Assembly: GCA_963773765.1 (NCBI GenBank)
Contig: CAVZCC010000006.1
Span: 124,001-188,000 of the forward strand
Reading direction: 5' to 3'
Origin: CAVZCC01 sp963773765
Lineage (GTDB): Bacteria > Actinomycetota > Acidimicrobiia > Acidimicrobiales > Microtrichaceae
Length of the DNA: 64,000 bases
The notes beneath the pieces were generated by a model. It worked only from the letters and a program-made list of their open reading frames with translations. It did not search any database and was not told where the DNA came from. Shown in pieces: positions 35,124 to 43,078 of the stretch. The translations under genes and the position numbers were made by a program. Numbering within the stretch: position 1 is the stretch's first letter; the number at the start of each line of letters is the position of its first letter.

Positions 35124-36248
35124 ATGAGGACCAACGTCTGTGACCAGCTGGGGATCGAGTTCCCCATCTTCGCCTTCACCCACTGCCGCGACGTCGTCGC
35201 GGCGGTGTCCAACGCCGGTGGCCTGGGTGTGCTCGGAGCCGTGGGCTTCACCGCCGAGCAGCTCGCCACCGAGCTGGAGTGGATCGACGAGCACACGGAC
35301 AAGCCCTACGGCGTGGACGTGGTCATCCCCGGCAAGTACGAGGGGATGGGCGAGATGGACCCGGCCAAGCTGGAGGCCGAGCTCACGACCATGATCCCGG
35401 AGGAGCACCGGGAGTTCGCCCGCCAGCTCCTGGCCGACCACGGCGTGCCCGACCTCCCGGACGAGGAGGTCGCCCCCGCCCTGCTGGGCTGGACCGAGGC
35501 CACGGCCGCCCCGCTGATCGACGAGGCCCTCCGCCACGACAAGGTGAAGCTGATCGCCAATGCGCTGGGCACACCGCCCGCGGACGTGATCAAGCAGATC
35601 CACGACTCGGGTCGACTGGTCGCCGCGCTGTGCGGGGCCCCGGCCCAGGCCGTCCGGCACAAGAACGCCGGCGTGGACATCATCATCGCCCAGGGCACCG
35701 AGGGCGGCGGCCACACCGGTGACGTCGGGTCCATCGTGCTGTGGCCCCAGGTCATCGACGCCGTGGCGCCCACCCCGGTGCTGGCCGCCGGGGGCATCGG
35801 CAACGGCCGCCAGATGGCCGCCGCGCTGGCACTGGGCGCGGAGGGCGTCTGGACCGGCTCGCTGTGGCTCACCGTCGAGGAGGCCGACATCCCGCCGGCC
35901 CAGATGCAGAGCTACCTGGACGCCACCAGCCGGGACACGGTCCGGTCGCGGAGCTGGACCGGCAAGCCGTGCCGCATGCTGCGCAACGACTGGACCGATG
36001 CCTGGGAGAACCCCGAGAACCCGCAGCCGCTCGGCATGCCGCTGCAGTTCATGGTCACCGGCGAGGCGGTGGCCCGCGGGCACCACTACCCGGAGCAGGC
36101 CAAGGACGTGAACTTCAACCCGGTGGGCCAGATCGTCGGCTCGATGAACAAGGTGCGCCGGACCAAGGACCTGATCCTGGAGATCGTGGAGGAGTACCTG
36201 GAGGCCACCGGCCGCCTGGACCGCCTCAACGCCGGCGCCGACGCCTGA
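35124..36248 (+). CDS. Nitronate monooxygenase-like flavoprotein, IpdC-like
   Basis: A 374-residue FMN TIM barrel. Landmarks are IEFPIFAFTHCRDVVAAVSN (FMN-binding start), VSNAGGLGVLGAVGF, AGVDIIIAQGTEGGGHTGDV, TPVLAAGGIGNGRQMAAALA and ALGAEGVWTGSLW (phosphate site). The early CRDVVAAVSNAGG and late SRDTVRSRSWTGKPCRMLRN are, from memory, shared with mycobacterial IpdC (Rv3553), an enzyme of steroid C/D-ring degradation, and are unlike classical nitronate monooxygenases. The ATG is leaderless under a KstR-like operator, which supports a sterol or terpenoid catabolic role; that role is inference. Confidence 0.85.
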   Translation: MRTNVCDQLGIEFPIFAFTHCRDVVAAVSNAGGLGVLGAVGFTAEQLATELEWIDEHTDKPYGVDVVIPGKYEGMGEMDPAKLEAELTTMIPEEHREFARQLLADHGVPDLPDEEVAPALLGWTEATAAPLIDEALRHDKVKLIANALGTPPADVIKQIHDSGRLVAALCGAPAQAVRHKNAGVDIIIAQGTEGGGHTGDVGSIVLWPQVIDAVAPTPVLAAGGIGNGRQMAAALALGAEGVWTGSLWLTVEEADIPPAQMQSYLDATSRDTVRSRSWTGKPCRMLRNDWTDAWENPENPQPLGMPLQFMVTGEAVARGHHYPEQAKDVNFNPVGQIVGSMNKVRRTKDLILEIVEEYLEATGRLDRLNAGADA

Positions 36249-36285
36249 GCCGGCCCGTTCACCCAGGTCCGACCACCCGCGTCGG

Positions 36286-37851
36286 TCACTTGACCAGGAG
36301 CTGCCGGCACCCCAGGAGCACGGCGTCGTTGGTCGGCTGGTCCACGCCGGCGGCGCACACCGTGTAGGTGCCGGGCCGGTCCTCCCACGACGCCTCCCAC
36401 CGGCCGCCGGTGGCGACGGCGTCGTGCACGCCGAACTGCCCGTTGCCCAGTGAGATCACCCGGACCAGGGGGGCGCCGTCGGGGTCGAAGGCCGTCCCGC
36501 CCACGATGAGCCGGCGCCGGTCGGTGACGGCGTGGTCCACCGCGCCGGACACCGGCACCGGTGCGGACGGGCCCGTCGGGGCCGATCCCGCCCCGGTCGC
36601 CGCGACCAGGTCGATGCGCCCGGCACCGTACGCCGCGTCCCGCCCCGGTGACCCCAGGTCCACCGCGGTGGACTCGAGCCGGGCCCGGACCTCGTCCGCG
36701 CCACGACCCGGGTCCTGCTGGCGGAGGACGGCCGCGGCGCCGGCCACCATCGGGGTGGCCATCGACGTGCCGGACATCGTGCAGTAGTCGCCGTTGGAGC
36801 AGGTGGACAGGATCCCTGACCCGGGTGCGGCCACGTCCACCCAGGAGCCCCACGAGGAGAACGGCGCCACGGTGTCGTTGGCATCGGTCGCCGCCACGGC
36901 GATGGCCCGGGGGTGGCTGCCGGGCCAGGTGGGACCCGAGCCGGGCCCGCTGTTGCCGGCCGCGGCCACCACCACGGTGGGGGCCTTGCCCCGCGACCGG
37001 TCCGTGGTCACGTAGGTGATGGCGGCGTCCATCTCCGGGGGGGTGGAGCCGGGCGCACCCAGGGACAGGTTGATCACGTCCGCCCCCTGCTGGTGGGCCC
37101 ACAGGATCCCGGCGGTGACGTCGACCGACCAGCCCAGTCCCCACGAGTTGAGCACCCGCACCGGCAGGACCTGGGCGCCGGGGGCGACGCCCGACCCGCC
37201 CTGGCCGTTGCCGCGGGCCGCGGTGATGATGCCGGCGACGTGGGTGCCGTGGCCGTTGGGGTCGCTGGTGCCGGCCGACCCGTTGGCGGGGTCGAACAGG
37301 AGGAAGGACGTCCCGGTGGCGATGCGGGGGCGGCCGTCGGGCAGCGTGGGTGCCAGGTCGGGATGCGATGCCCTCACACCGGTGTCCACCACGGCCACGG
37401 TGACCCCGGTCCCGTCGCGGCCCGGGGCCAGGGCACGGGCGCCGATGCGGGTGGGCCCGTACTGATCGGCGTCCAGCGGGTCCGAGGTGAGCGCCACCGG
37501 CACGTCCGGGGCGGCGGAGAACACGCCGTCGACGCGGCCCAGGCGGTCGACCAGGGCGGTGAGGTCCGCCCTGTCCACCACGATGCGCTCCACCCCGATG
37601 CCACCGGGGGCGGTTCCGTTGCGGTCGGTCACCACGCCGACCACGGCGCCGGGGTCGCCCTCGGTGGCGTCGGCCAGGCGGGCGACGTCGCCCAGCGAGT
37701 CCAGGGCCCCGGGCCGGGCCAGGGCGTCGGCGACGGGGTCACCCTCGTCCCCGGCCACCGCCCCGGCCACGGGTGCCAGGACGCCCAGGCCCAGGCACGC
37801 CGCCGCGACCGCGGCGATCACCCGACGGTGGTGGCGGAGGGCTGGGACCAT
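36286..37851 (-). CDS. Secreted S8 subtilisin-like serine protease
   Basis: A 521-residue protease. MVPALRHHRRVIAAVAAACLGLG with AGAVAG is a signal peptide. A short pro-domain (ERIVVDRADLTALVDRLGRV) leads into the catalytic domain with Asp in VTVAVVDTGVRASH, His in DPNGHGTHVAGI, the oxyanion Asn in VVAAAGNSGPGSGP and Ser in MSGTSMATPMVAG. The last ~85 residues (RRRLIVGGTAFDPDGAPLVR to LGCRQLLVK) are a separate beta domain that recurs at the end of the SpoIID protein at 39665-41188. ATG 37851 is set by the RBS GAGGAGGT; upstream frame to 38043 is not conserved. Extracellular. Confidence 0.9.
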   Translation of the reverse strand: MVPALRHHRRVIAAVAAACLGLGVLAPVAGAVAGDEGDPVADALARPGALDSLGDVARLADATEGDPGAVVGVVTDRNGTAPGGIGVERIVVDRADLTALVDRLGRVDGVFSAAPDVPVALTSDPLDADQYGPTRIGARALAPGRDGTGVTVAVVDTGVRASHPDLAPTLPDGRPRIATGTSFLLFDPANGSAGTSDPNGHGTHVAGIITAARGNGQGGSGVAPGAQVLPVRVLNSWGLGWSVDVTAGILWAHQQGADVINLSLGAPGSTPPEMDAAITYVTTDRSRGKAPTVVVAAAGNSGPGSGPTWPGSHPRAIAVAATDANDTVAPFSSWGSWVDVAAPGSGILSTCSNGDYCTMSGTSMATPMVAGAAAVLRQQDPGRGADEVRARLESTAVDLGSPGRDAAYGAGRIDLVAATGAGSAPTGPSAPVPVSGAVDHAVTDRRRLIVGGTAFDPDGAPLVRVISLGNGQFGVHDAVATGGRWEASWEDRPGTYTVCAAGVDQPTNDAVLLGCRQLLVK

Positions 37852-37987
37852 GGTGACCTCCTCGACGTCGGGTGTGGGTGGACACCCAGGACATCGGCTC
37901 GGTCGGGGACCGCTCGGAGAGTCGAACGGCCCTCCGGTGCGGAATGGGTCCGCCCGGCCCACCACCGGTGGGTCGGGCGGCCCGTCC

Positions 37988-38992
37988 TCACTGGGGCGTT
38001 GGCCCTGCCTCCCCGGGCCCTGCGGCATCCCCGGTCGTGCCACCGGCAGTGGCGCCGGCCGGGTCGAAACGAACCGTCACCGTCACCTCGTCGCTGCCGC
38101 GGACCACCAGGAGCTCCAGCGCGGTGGCCGGGTCGTGGCCGTCGAGCACGTCGAACAGGGTGTCCACCGCGGTCAGGTCCCGTCCGGCGGCACGGACCAG
38201 GAGGTCGCCCTGGCGCACGTCGGCACGCGCTGCGGGGCTGTCCTCCTCCACGCCGCGGACCAGGAGGCCGTCGCGCTCGTCCAGGCCGACCGCGGCCCGC
38301 AGCTTGCGGGCGACGGGCGGGGGCGCCACGGCCACACCCAGGGAGGGCCGCTCCACCTGCTCACCGGCCGCCATGCGGTCGACCTTGGACCGGAGGGAGT
38401 CGTCGGCGGGCTGGGCCAGGTAGAACCCGTCGCCGAGCCGGTGGGTGTTGATGCCGACCAGATGGCCGCGGCGGTCCACCAGGGGCCCTCCGGACGATCC
38501 GCGGGCCAGCGGGGCGCTGTGCTCCAGGCCGCCGCTGATCCGCCGGCCGCGGGGACCGCGGAAGGGCCGCTGGGTGCCGGACACCAGGCCGAACCCGATG
38601 CGCGTGCCCCGCGAGCCGCGGGCCATGGCGAACACGACCGCCCCCACGCCCGGGGTGTCGGCGGCCCACTCGAGCGGCGTGATGTCGCCGGTGTCGACCT
38701 CCAGGACGACGAGGTCGCCGTGGGGGTCGGCGCCGCTCACGGTGCCCTGCTCCCGCCGGCCGTCCCGGAACGTGACCTGCGTGCTGCGGTCCCGGAGGTT
38801 GTGGGCGTTGGTCAGGACGCGACCCGGGGCCACGACCACCCCGGATCCCCGGGCGTTCCGCCCGATGGCCACGGTGGCCGGTCCGGTCCGCTCGGCCACG
38901 GCTCGGGCCGCCTCCTCCAGGGCTGTCAGGGGATCGATGTCGGTCGGACGGCCAGCGGTGGGTCGGTCGTCGGTGGTGTGGTCGGTGCTCAT
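37988..38992 (-). CDS. HtrA-like trypsin-type protease with PDZ domain
   Basis: A 334-residue S1C-type protein. The trypsin-like half has His in VLTNAHNLRD, Asp in GADPHGDLVVLEV and Ser in ARGSSGGPLVDRRGHLVG. A PDZ domain follows from ~residue 215 (RPSLGVAVAPPPVARKL, then SPAARADVRQGDLLVRAAG). No signal peptide or membrane anchor is visible before residue 50, unusual for HtrA, which is normally periplasmic or anchored. It may act in the cytoplasm or be exported by another route. Start ATG 38992 with a GAGGA RBS. The 5' region upstream is an unusual run of CCCACACC-type repeats (39004-39062). Confidence 0.87.
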   Translation of the reverse strand: MSTDHTTDDRPTAGRPTDIDPLTALEEAARAVAERTGPATVAIGRNARGSGVVVAPGRVLTNAHNLRDRSTQVTFRDGRREQGTVSGADPHGDLVVLEVDTGDITPLEWAADTPGVGAVVFAMARGSRGTRIGFGLVSGTQRPFRGPRGRRISGGLEHSAPLARGSSGGPLVDRRGHLVGINTHRLGDGFYLAQPADDSLRSKVDRMAAGEQVERPSLGVAVAPPPVARKLRAAVGLDERDGLLVRGVEEDSPAARADVRQGDLLVRAAGRDLTAVDTLFDVLDGHDPATALELLVVRGSDEVTVTVRFDPAGATAGGTTGDAAGPGEAGPTPQ

Positions 38993-39003
38993 CTGCGGGT
39001 CCT

Positions 39004-39062
39004 CGTCTGGGTGTGGGGCGGTGTGGTGTGGGGCGGTGCGGTCGGGTGGTGTGTGGGGCGGG
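39004..39062. repeat. G-rich GTGTGGGG repeats upstream of the HtrA-like gene
   Basis: On the + strand the stretch is a run of GTGTGGGGCGG-type units with little other sequence. It lies in the leader of the leftward HtrA-like gene, where the RNA would be C-rich and poorly structured. The G-rich strand could form four-stranded structure. Confidence 0.6.
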
Positions 39063-39111
39063 CGGCCCCAGGGGCCGGCCCGGAGAGTGTCGCGCCCTAA
39101 CTATCCAAGAG

Positions 39112-39138
39112 CAAGTCACTACTCCATCACAAGTCACA
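39112..39138. promoter_or_regulatory. Direct repeats CAAGTCAC before the HxlR gene
   Basis: CAAGTCACT (39112-39120) and CAAGTCACA (39130-39138) are 18 bases apart, in an unusually A+T-rich stretch for this genome. HxlR-type regulators often bind such repeats upstream of their own gene. The HxlR start is at 39179. Confidence 0.4.
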
Positions 39139-39178
39139 TCCCTGTCGGAAGTGGCCTCCGGCTGGCAGACTCGTCCCG

Positions 39179-39616
39179 ATGGTGACCGACCGCAGTCCCG
39201 CGCCGCCCGACGACCTGGACGCGGCCGTGCGCCGGATCGGGGACCGCTGGACCCTGCTGGTGGTGGACGCCCTCCGGTCCGGGCCCATGCGCTACGGCGA
39301 GTTGGAGTCGGCCCTGGCCGGCATCGCACCCACGGTGCTGGCGCGTCGCCTGAAGGACCTGGAGGCCGACGGTCTGGTCACCGCGGCCCCGTACCAGGAC
39401 CGCCCCGTGCGGATGGCCTACGAGCTGACCGCGGCCGGGACCGAACTGGCCGGGGCGCTCGACCTGCTCCGGCAGTGGGGCGCGAGCCAGCGGGGGGCCG
39501 GGGGCCCAGGGCTCCACCACGACGCGTGCGGGACCGACCTGGAGGTCCGGCTCTGGTGCCCCACCTGCGAGCAGGTGGCGGAGGACGGGCAGGCCTCCGA
39601 CCTGCACCACCTCTGA
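39179..39616 (+). CDS. HxlR-family winged-helix regulator with Cys-rich tail
   Basis: A 145-residue regulator. VRRIGDRWTLLVVDALRSGP is the conserved HxlR opening (usually after a Cys, absent here), RYGELESALAGIAPTVLARRLKDLE the winged helix, and DRPVRMAYELTAAG the wing. The tail GTDLEVRLWCPTCEQVAED adds CxxC-type residues, with a further Cys in HHDACG just before, that could bind zinc or sense thiols. CAGACT, a -10-like hexamer, lies seven bases before ATG 39179. It is divergent from the HtrA-like protease gene and may control it. Confidence 0.88.
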   Translation: MVTDRSPAPPDDLDAAVRRIGDRWTLLVVDALRSGPMRYGELESALAGIAPTVLARRLKDLEADGLVTAAPYQDRPVRMAYELTAAGTELAGALDLLRQWGASQRGAGGPGLHHDACGTDLEVRLWCPTCEQVAEDGQASDLHHL

Positions 39617-39617
39617 G

Positions 39618-39641
39618 GACCGCTCAGCCGGCAGTGCGGTC
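39618..39641. terminator. Hairpin between convergent genes
   Basis: GACCGC and GCGGTC form a 6-bp stem whose 12-base loop contains the palindrome GCCGGC. It lies between the ends of the HxlR and SpoIID genes. Confidence 0.4.
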
Positions 39642-39664
39642 GCGGGCAGGTTCGCTGCGGCCGG

Positions 39665-41188
39665 TCACTTCACGACGACGTTGCGGCACCCCAGGTCCGT
39701 GGCCTGGCCGGTGACCGTGTCCAGCAGGGAGACGCACACCGTGCGGGTGCCCGGGCTCCCCGTCCACGCCGCCAGGAACATGCCGTTCAGGGGGGTGACG
39801 TCGCGGACCGCGACCTGGGAGCCCATGGTGGAGGTGACCCGCACCACCGGCGCGCCGTCGGGATCCAGCGCCCGGCCGTGCACGATGATCGTCCGTCCGT
39901 CGGCCCGTGCCCCGTCCAGCACGCCGAAGGGCGCGGTGTTCGGCCCGGACGCCGGCGGGGCGGCCGGGGCACCGCCGCCGACGGTGAACCTGGAGGACAG
40001 CAGCTGCGCCCCCGGCGATGCCGCGTTCACCCAGGTGCGGAACGACGCGCCGGTCACGTCCTTGGTGCCGCCGGTGCCGACGAGTCGGATGGTCGCCTTG
40101 TCCACCCGGCCGGAGACGCCGAGGGGGCCGAGGACCTGCACGTCGGTCACCTGGCCGATCCCGAACCACGAGCCGAGCTGCGACCCGCTGTAGGTGCGGG
40201 TCCACGACCCGTTGGGATTGCCACCGGTGCCGTCGGTCGGGTCCGGCACACCGCGGAGGTAGGGCACGGCCGACACCCACACGACCTCGCTGTTCTCGGT
40301 GTGGCCGCCGGAGGAGGCGGAGTAGACGGCGTCGATCAGCGCGCCGCCGTAGGTGACGAGCACCCCGTTGGTGTCGTCCACCGCGGCCCGCCACAGGTTG
40401 CCCATGGCGCCGCCCTCCTTCTCCCAGCCCAGGTAGGTCTGGTGGGGGAGGCCGCCGTAGAGGTCGAAGTCGGAGGCGGAGCGGTTGGCCCGTGCCACCT
40501 GCTTCTGGGCGAAGGTCCGTCCCGCGATGGCCTGGGCCCGGAGGGCCTCGGTGGGCCACGAGGAGGGGACCTCGCCCAGGCCGTACAGGTACTGCTGCAT
40601 GCCCAGGCCGACGAGCACCGCCCGCAGCCCGCCACCGGCGTCGGGCGTGATCACCAGGGTGCCGTAGGCGTACCGGTAGTTGGGGGGAGCGACCCGCAGC
40701 GGACCACCGCCGTCGGCGAAGGACACGACCAGGGCACCCGCGGCCGATCCGTTCACCGCTCCGGACACGGTCACCGACCCGCCCGAACGGCCGACGGTCA
40801 CCGCGCCGCCCGCACCGGTGGAGCCGAACGCAGGGGACCCGAACTGGCTGAAGGCCGTGGTCCCCCCGGCGGTCAGGGTGAACGACGACTGCACCCCCAG
40901 CAGCACGCGCAGGTCGTCGTTCACGGCGCCGCCGCCCACCGAGGTCCCCTGGTAGTAGTGGGTCAGGATCTGTGACGCCGAGCTGCCCTGGGCCGCCATG
41001 CCCCGCGCGCCCCACTGGCTCATGCCGACGCCGTGGCCCCAGCCACCACCGGAGAAGGTGAAGGCGGTGTCGGCCGAGGCGGTGGACGCGAACGGACCCC
41101 ATCCCGCCACGGCGAGCGTGACGCACGCCAGCAGCAGCAGGACGCGGCGCGCGGCGCGGTGTGGGGTGTCTGGCGCGGACCTGATCAC
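39665..41188 (-). CDS. Secreted SpoIID/LytB-domain protein
   Basis: A 507-residue protein. VIRSAPDTPHRAARRVLLLL and ACVTLAVAGWGPFASTASA form a signal peptide. The mature part opens GGGWGHGVGMSQWGARGMA, then has the SpoIID core: YLYGLGEVPSSWPTEALRAQ, AIAGRTFAQKQ, YSASSGGHTENSEVVW and WTRTYSGS. SpoIID-like domains cut glycan strands of peptidoglycan, so a cell-wall role is likely in this non-sporulating type. The last ~90 residues (VLDGARADGRTIIVHGRAL, DPDGAPVVRV ... LGCRNVVVK) match the end of the subtilase at 36286. GTG 41188 follows the RBS GGAGGA. Confidence 0.88.
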   Translation of the reverse strand: MIRSAPDTPHRAARRVLLLLACVTLAVAGWGPFASTASADTAFTFSGGGWGHGVGMSQWGARGMAAQGSSASQILTHYYQGTSVGGGAVNDDLRVLLGVQSSFTLTAGGTTAFSQFGSPAFGSTGAGGAVTVGRSGGSVTVSGAVNGSAAGALVVSFADGGGPLRVAPPNYRYAYGTLVITPDAGGGLRAVLVGLGMQQYLYGLGEVPSSWPTEALRAQAIAGRTFAQKQVARANRSASDFDLYGGLPHQTYLGWEKEGGAMGNLWRAAVDDTNGVLVTYGGALIDAVYSASSGGHTENSEVVWVSAVPYLRGVPDPTDGTGGNPNGSWTRTYSGSQLGSWFGIGQVTDVQVLGPLGVSGRVDKATIRLVGTGGTKDVTGASFRTWVNAASPGAQLLSSRFTVGGGAPAAPPASGPNTAPFGVLDGARADGRTIIVHGRALDPDGAPVVRVTSTMGSQVAVRDVTPLNGMFLAAWTGSPGTRTVCVSLLDTVTGQATDLGCRNVVVK

Positions 41189-41243
41189 ATTCCTCCGTCG
41201 GTCGGCCGGGCGGGTGACTTGAGCTGTCCCGGCGTGCCGTTGG

Positions 41244-42290
41244 TCATGCCAGGGCCGCCAGGACACCCAGGACGCTGCGGCCCAGGGTGGGGAGGTGGTA
41301 CCCGCCCTCCTGGACGACCACGGTAGCCAGCCCCGTGGCCGCGATGCGCTCACCGATCATCGGGTAGGTGTCGGTGTCCAGGGCGAACGCCCCGATCGGG
41401 TCGTCCCGGTGGGTGTCCACGCCCAGGGACAGCACCAGCGCGTCCGGGCCGTGGTCGGCCACGGCCGCCAGGGCGGTCCCGAGCGCCTCCAGGTAGCGGG
41501 GGCGGTCACATCCCGGCTCCAGCGGCAGGTTGAGGTTGGCCCCGGTCCCGGCGCCGGCGCCGCGCTCGTCGCTGCGACCCCGGTAGAAGGGGTAGTCCAC
41601 GTCCGGGTCCACGTGGAGCGAGGCGTACAGCACGTCGCCGCGCTCCCAGAAGATGTCCTGGGTCCCGTTGCCGTGATGGAGGTCCACGTCCAGCACCGCC
41701 ACCCGCCTGCCTGTTCCGGCCAGTCGCTGGGCCGCCACCGCGGCGTTGTTGAGGTAGCAGAACCCGCCGAAGCGGTCGCGGGTGGCGTGGTGCCCCGGTG
41801 GTCGGCACAGGGCGTAGGCGGACCGGGCACCGCCTGCCACGTCGTCGGCCGCCGCGGTGGCGCACCGGACGGCGGCCGCGGCGGCCGCGAACGTCCCCCC
41901 GAACAGGGGGGCGGACGTGTCGACGCACCGCCACCCGAGCTCGGCGGTGGGCGAAGCCGAGCGGTTGGCGTGCTCGCCGACCGCGAACGTCTCCGGGACG
42001 ACCACCTGGGCGCCGTCGTCCACCCGACCGTCGGCAGCCAGGACGCGGGCGTGGGCGGTGCGGAGGAAGGAGACCAACCCGGGGTCGTGGACCTGGTCCA
42101 GCTCGGGCGGGAGGTCCGGGGCCACGTCGTCCACGTCCAACACCGGACCGAGCCCGGCCTCCAGGAGCGTGGACAGCAGGATGCCGCCCCGTGCGGGGAC
42201 CTCGGAGTAGTAGGCGGCCGATCCGCCGGGGGGCTGGGGCAACCGCCCCGGATCGTGGGCGCCGTGTCCCGGCCAGTGGTAGGTCCGCAC
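41244..42290 (-). CDS. Histone-deacetylase-family (AcuC/APAH-like) hydrolase
   Basis: A 348-residue deacetylase of the arginase-fold family. CRPPGHHATRDRFGGFCYLNN holds the two catalytic His residues, VAVLDVDLHHGNGTQDIF the zinc Asp and His, and VLSLGVDTHRDDPIGAF the second zinc Asp. The early lines (LDQVHDPGLVSFLRTAH) and size fit bacterial HDAC/acetylpolyamine amidohydrolases rather than AcuC. It removes acyl groups from lysine or polyamines. The GTG start at 42290 is seven bases after a -10 box TAGCCT. The nuclease gene starts on the other strand only 20 bases away, so the promoters overlap. Confidence 0.9.
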   Translation of the reverse strand: MRTYHWPGHGAHDPGRLPQPPGGSAAYYSEVPARGGILLSTLLEAGLGPVLDVDDVAPDLPPELDQVHDPGLVSFLRTAHARVLAADGRVDDGAQVVVPETFAVGEHANRSASPTAELGWRCVDTSAPLFGGTFAAAAAAVRCATAAADDVAGGARSAYALCRPPGHHATRDRFGGFCYLNNAAVAAQRLAGTGRRVAVLDVDLHHGNGTQDIFWERGDVLYASLHVDPDVDYPFYRGRSDERGAGAGTGANLNLPLEPGCDRPRYLEALGTALAAVADHGPDALVLSLGVDTHRDDPIGAFALDTDTYPMIGERIAATGLATVVVQEGGYHLPTLGRSVLGVLAALA

Positions 42291-42297
42291 CTACGCG

Positions 42298-42303
42298 AGG
42301 CTA
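42298..42303 (-). promoter_or_regulatory. -10 box of the deacetylase gene, overlapping the nuclease promoter
   Basis: TAGCCT (complement of 42298-42303) is seven bases before GTG 42290. Its -35 region must lie inside the nuclease coding sequence that begins at 42311. Confidence 0.5.
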
Positions 42304-42310
42304 GGACCCC

Positions 42311-43042
42311 ATGCGGGTCGCGACCTACAACATCCGCCACGGCCTGCCTCCGGGCCGTGCCGATGTGGACAACCGGCGGACGGCCCGGGACGTGGCCTCG
42401 CTCGACGCCGACGTGGTCGGCCTCCAGGAGGTGGACCATCACACGGCGCGTTCCGGGGGCGCCGACCAGGCGCTGTTGGTGGCCCGGGCCTGCGGGGCGG
42501 CGTCGCACCACTTCGGTGCCGCCATCCGCCTGGGCGAGGGGCAGTACGGCAACGCGTTGGTGGTCCGGGGCGACCTGGTCGACGTGACGGACGTGCCGTT
42601 GCCGTCCAGGGGCGAGGCCCGCCAGGCCATCATCGCCACGGTCCGGTGCGGGGGCGCGGCGTTCACCGTGGCCGTCGCCCACCTGCAGAACCACACGGTC
42701 GGGCGGGCCCACGAGGCCCCGGCCCAGCTGGACGCACTGCTCGACGACCTGGACCGCAGGGTGGGCCCACTGGTGCTGATGGGGGACTTCAACCTGGGGC
42801 CCGGTCCGGTGGTGCCGCGGCTCGTCGGCCGCGGCTACCGCCCGGTCGACGGGCCACCGACGTTCCCGTCCGACCGCCCCCGGGACCGGATCGACTGGAT
42901 CGCGGTGCGGGGATGGGTGGTCGACGAGGTGGAGGTCCCCGACCTGCGCTCCAGCGACCACCGCCCCCTGGTGGCGGACCTGGGACCGGACCCCGTCACA
43001 CCGGTCCGCCTCGACGCACCCGCCCCGGGGTCCGTACCCTGA
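42311..43042 (+). CDS. Endonuclease/exonuclease/phosphatase (EEP) family protein
   Basis: A 243-residue EEP-fold enzyme. MRVATYNIRHGLPP is the metal Asn start, VVGLQEVDHHTARSG the Glu motif, VLMGDFNLGPGPVV the GDFN motif, RIDWIAVRGWVV the I-D-W motif and SSDHRPLVADLG the catalytic SDH. No signal peptide, so it should act in the cell. Members range from nucleases to sphingomyelinase-like phosphodiesterases; substrate is unknown. Divergent from the deacetylase with 20 bases between the starts; the SDR-like gene follows 36 bases downstream. Confidence 0.9.
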   Translation: MRVATYNIRHGLPPGRADVDNRRTARDVASLDADVVGLQEVDHHTARSGGADQALLVARACGAASHHFGAAIRLGEGQYGNALVVRGDLVDVTDVPLPSRGEARQAIIATVRCGGAAFTVAVAHLQNHTVGRAHEAPAQLDALLDDLDRRVGPLVLMGDFNLGPGPVVPRLVGRGYRPVDGPPTFPSDRPRDRIDWIAVRGWVVDEVEVPDLRSSDHRPLVADLGPDPVTPVRLDAPAPGSVP

Positions 43043-43078
43043 GTTCTGGACGGAGGACCCCCCACGGGGGAGTGGCGG

